This document shows, in pieces, positions 62,599 through 64,000 of a DNA stretch of 64,000 bases. Under the pieces are notes generated by a model that was given only the letters and a program-made list of their open reading frames with translations, did not search any database and was not told where the DNA came from. This stretch comes from Clostridiales bacterium. GTDB taxonomy: Bacteria > Bacillota > Desulfotomaculia > Desulfotomaculales > VENG01. Position 1 is the first letter of the stretch; every line of letters starts with the position of its first letter. The position numbers were made by a program, and so were the translations under genes. The DNA is taken from the NCBI GenBank assembly GCA_016278505.1, contig JADQBQ010000043.1, positions 1-64,000 of the forward strand. Direction: 5' to 3'.

Positions 62599-63008
62599 AA
62601 TAGTGTATGTCCTGGCTTATGGGTCATTTTTTGACAGGATTAACAGGATTGCCAGGATTCTTTGGGGATGTTTTGGGGGTCTTTTAAGAGATATAGGATA
62701 ATAAACATAATAATTTTATATCTATTTCCCTATGGTAATTCCTTTTTAGACTTACTTCGATACAAGGATTCTTATTTAAAATTAAGGCTTTTATTATTCT
62801 AAAATGATTTTTCAACAATCACTTTGACTTATATAGACAAGGTCTCTTTGTTGTAATGACCAAAATCCCACAGATCCCGTTAATCCCGTCAAAAAATACT
62901 TTTCTGACCCGAAAGGAATGACATTAAATCTCTATCTTGTGAATCCTGTAATCCTGTCTAAAGTGGTTTTGAAATGAATGTAGTGTTAATATATAGGAGG
63001 CGTTAATT
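62599..63008. other. Intergenic with three copies of repeat C
   Basis: Repeat C at 62633-62659 (GACAGGATTAACAGGATTGC), and inverted copies at 62865-62890 (AATCCCACAGATCCCGTTAA) and 62939-62960 (TGAATCCTGTAATCCTGTCT). No gene. Ends with the AGGAGG of rph. Confidence 0.7.
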
Positions 63009-63749
63009 TTGCAACGAACAGACGGTAGAAACAGCAATCAGATGAGGCCCGTGAAAATGCACAGGGACTTTACCAAACATGCTGAGGGATCGGTTTTAAT
63101 CGAAATGGGGGATACCAAGGTCATCTGTACCGCTTCCGTGGAAGAAAGAGTGCCCCCGTGGCTAAGGGATGCAGGAAAAGGCTGGGTGACCGCCGAATAC
63201 TCCATGTTGCCCCGCAGTACCGGAACCCGCACTTCGCGTGAGGCAGCCCGCGGCAAGATTGGGGGACGCACACACGAAATACAGCGGCTCATAGGACGTT
63301 CCCTGCGTGCAGTTATTGATTTAAAAGCCCTGGGTGAGCGTTCCGTGGTACTGGACTGCGATGTAATACAGGCCGACGGGGGTACCCGTACGGCATCAAT
63401 CACCGGTGCCTTTGTGGCCCTGGCAGATGCCCTGGGGAAAATGGTTAAGGACGGGCGAATCAGTAAAATGCCGCTGCGGGATTTCGTGGCCGCTATCAGT
63501 ATTGGCGTAGTAAAGGATGAAATACTGCTGGACCTTTGTTATTCCGAGGACTCTACCGCTGAAGTGGATATGAACATTGTCATGACCGGTGCCGGTAAGT
63601 TCGTGGAAATACAGGGGACAGGCGAGGAAGCCTCCTTTGGCCGGGATGAGGTAAATACAATGCTGGACCTGGCCACAGAGGGAGTACAAGATCTTATCAA
63701 ATACCAGCGCGAAGTGCTGGGAGAAGTGGCGCAGTTAGTAAAGGGGTGA
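63009..63749 (+). CDS. rph: Ribonuclease PH
   Basis: 246 aa from TTG 63009 after AGGAGG. Phosphorolytic 3'-5' exonuclease for tRNA maturation. Visible blocks: [56 protein letters not shown], all highly conserved. Followed at 4 nt by the XTP diphosphatase gene, the order rph-rdgB known from Bacillus. Confidence 0.95.
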   Translation: MQRTDGRNSNQMRPVKMHRDFTKHAEGSVLIEMGDTKVICTASVEERVPPWLRDAGKGWVTAEYSMLPRSTGTRTSREAARGKIGGRTHEIQRLIGRSLRAVIDLKALGERSVVLDCDVIQADGGTRTASITGAFVALADALGKMVKDGRISKMPLRDFVAAISIGVVKDEILLDLCYSEDSTAEVDMNIVMTGAGKFVEIQGTGEEASFGRDEVNTMLDLATEGVQDLIKYQREVLGEVAQLVKG

Positions 63750-63753
63750 TTTT

Positions 63754-64000
63754 TTGCGCTTGGTGCTGGCGACCAAAAACCAGGGTAAAGTAAGAGAATT
63801 GCAAGAAATGCTTCAGGATACTGGTTTTGAAGTGGTTTCCCTAGCAGCGTATCCGGACCTGCCTGAGGTGGAAGAAGACGGCGACACCTTCCAGGCCAAT
63901 GCCGTTAAAAAGGCCCGGGAAATTGCTGCTGCCACGGGAGAGCTGGTTATGGCGGATGACTCCGGGCTGGAAGTGGACTTTCTAAACGGGGCCCCCGGGG
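63754..64000 (+). CDS. rdgB: XTP/dITP diphosphatase (RdgB/HAM1), partial
   Basis: TTG 63754 with AAGGGGTG overlapping the rph stop region. [37 protein letters not shown] and [17 protein letters not shown] are typical of the family, which removes non-canonical purine triphosphates. The gene runs past the window end. Confidence 0.93.
   Translation, partial: MRLVLATKNQGKVRELQEMLQDTGFEVVSLAAYPDLPEVEEDGDTFQANAVKKAREIAAATGELVMADDSGLEVDFLNGAPG

Overview
The window looks like a chromosomal segment of a spore-forming, low-to-moderate GC Firmicute of the Peptococcaceae (Desulfotomaculum-like). The reasons are the cotJABC spore-coat operon, a GerM-type lipoprotein next to rph, an EndoAI/EndoA toxin-antitoxin pair, S-box and BirA control, many TTG/GTG starts with strong AGGAGG ribosome sites, and ANTAR-type control of glutamine synthetase. 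The genus is inferred from gene content only.

Layout. 1-6.8 kb is decayed accessory DNA: a broken phosphoesterase, a secreted M23 peptidase and a lipoprotein that share a repeated unnamed module, and scraps of coaBC, a sensor kinase and three kinds of transposase. 6.8-14.8 kb is an insertion-sequence pile-up. An IS5-type element is split by a group II intron, a second intron-free copy lies directly beside it, then follow another DDE element and a tnpB (IS200/IS605) remnant that cut an EamA transporter gene. 15.0-20.7 kb is a biotin operon (bioD, fabZ-like, fabG, fabF, bioA, bioB) behind a promoter with two BirA boxes. It carries its own set of fatty-acid-synthesis genes. 20.8-21.7 kb holds a MazF-like toxin with an unrecognised partner, followed by a decayed second copy of the 3' end of bioB. 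22.3-24.8 kb is a SAM-riboswitch-controlled metY-metA pair. A TipAS protein and a MarR/MFS efflux pair follow.

27.5-33.8 kb is a second accessory island between two nearly identical copies of a tandem P-loop NTPase gene (one truncated). It contains a Fic protein, a decayed serine recombinase and a broken GGDEF/HD-GYP gene. 34.0-40.1 kb is a nitrogen-assimilation locus: ANTAR regulator 1, a divergent glnA paralogue, an FMN glutamate-synthase-like protein, ANTAR regulator 2 and a canonical glnA. Both glnA genes have leaders with an A1/G4 hexaloop hairpin overlapping an intrinsic terminator, the expected target for ANTAR antitermination. ilvN/ilvH, EndoAI/EndoA, a C26 peptidase, an amidohydrolase, a lone receiver protein and tsaE-tsaB-rimI follow.

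46-64 kb is rich in envelope and sporulation genes: M23 peptidase plus bactofilin, tRNA-Arg, a DUF3786 protein, a minus-strand VanW/PRC-barrel/membrane-protein group, cotJABC, an L,D-transpeptidase, a GerMN lipoprotein, a five-SH3 amidase, an MBL hydrolase, rph, and the start of the XTP/dITP diphosphatase gene cut by the window edge. Intergenic spaces carry at least two families of short dispersed repeats. The best candidates for something undescribed are the FAS genes in the biotin operon, the glnA paralogue that has lost catalytic residues together with its unphosphorylatable ANTAR regulator, and the toxin module bounded by bioB 3' copies.
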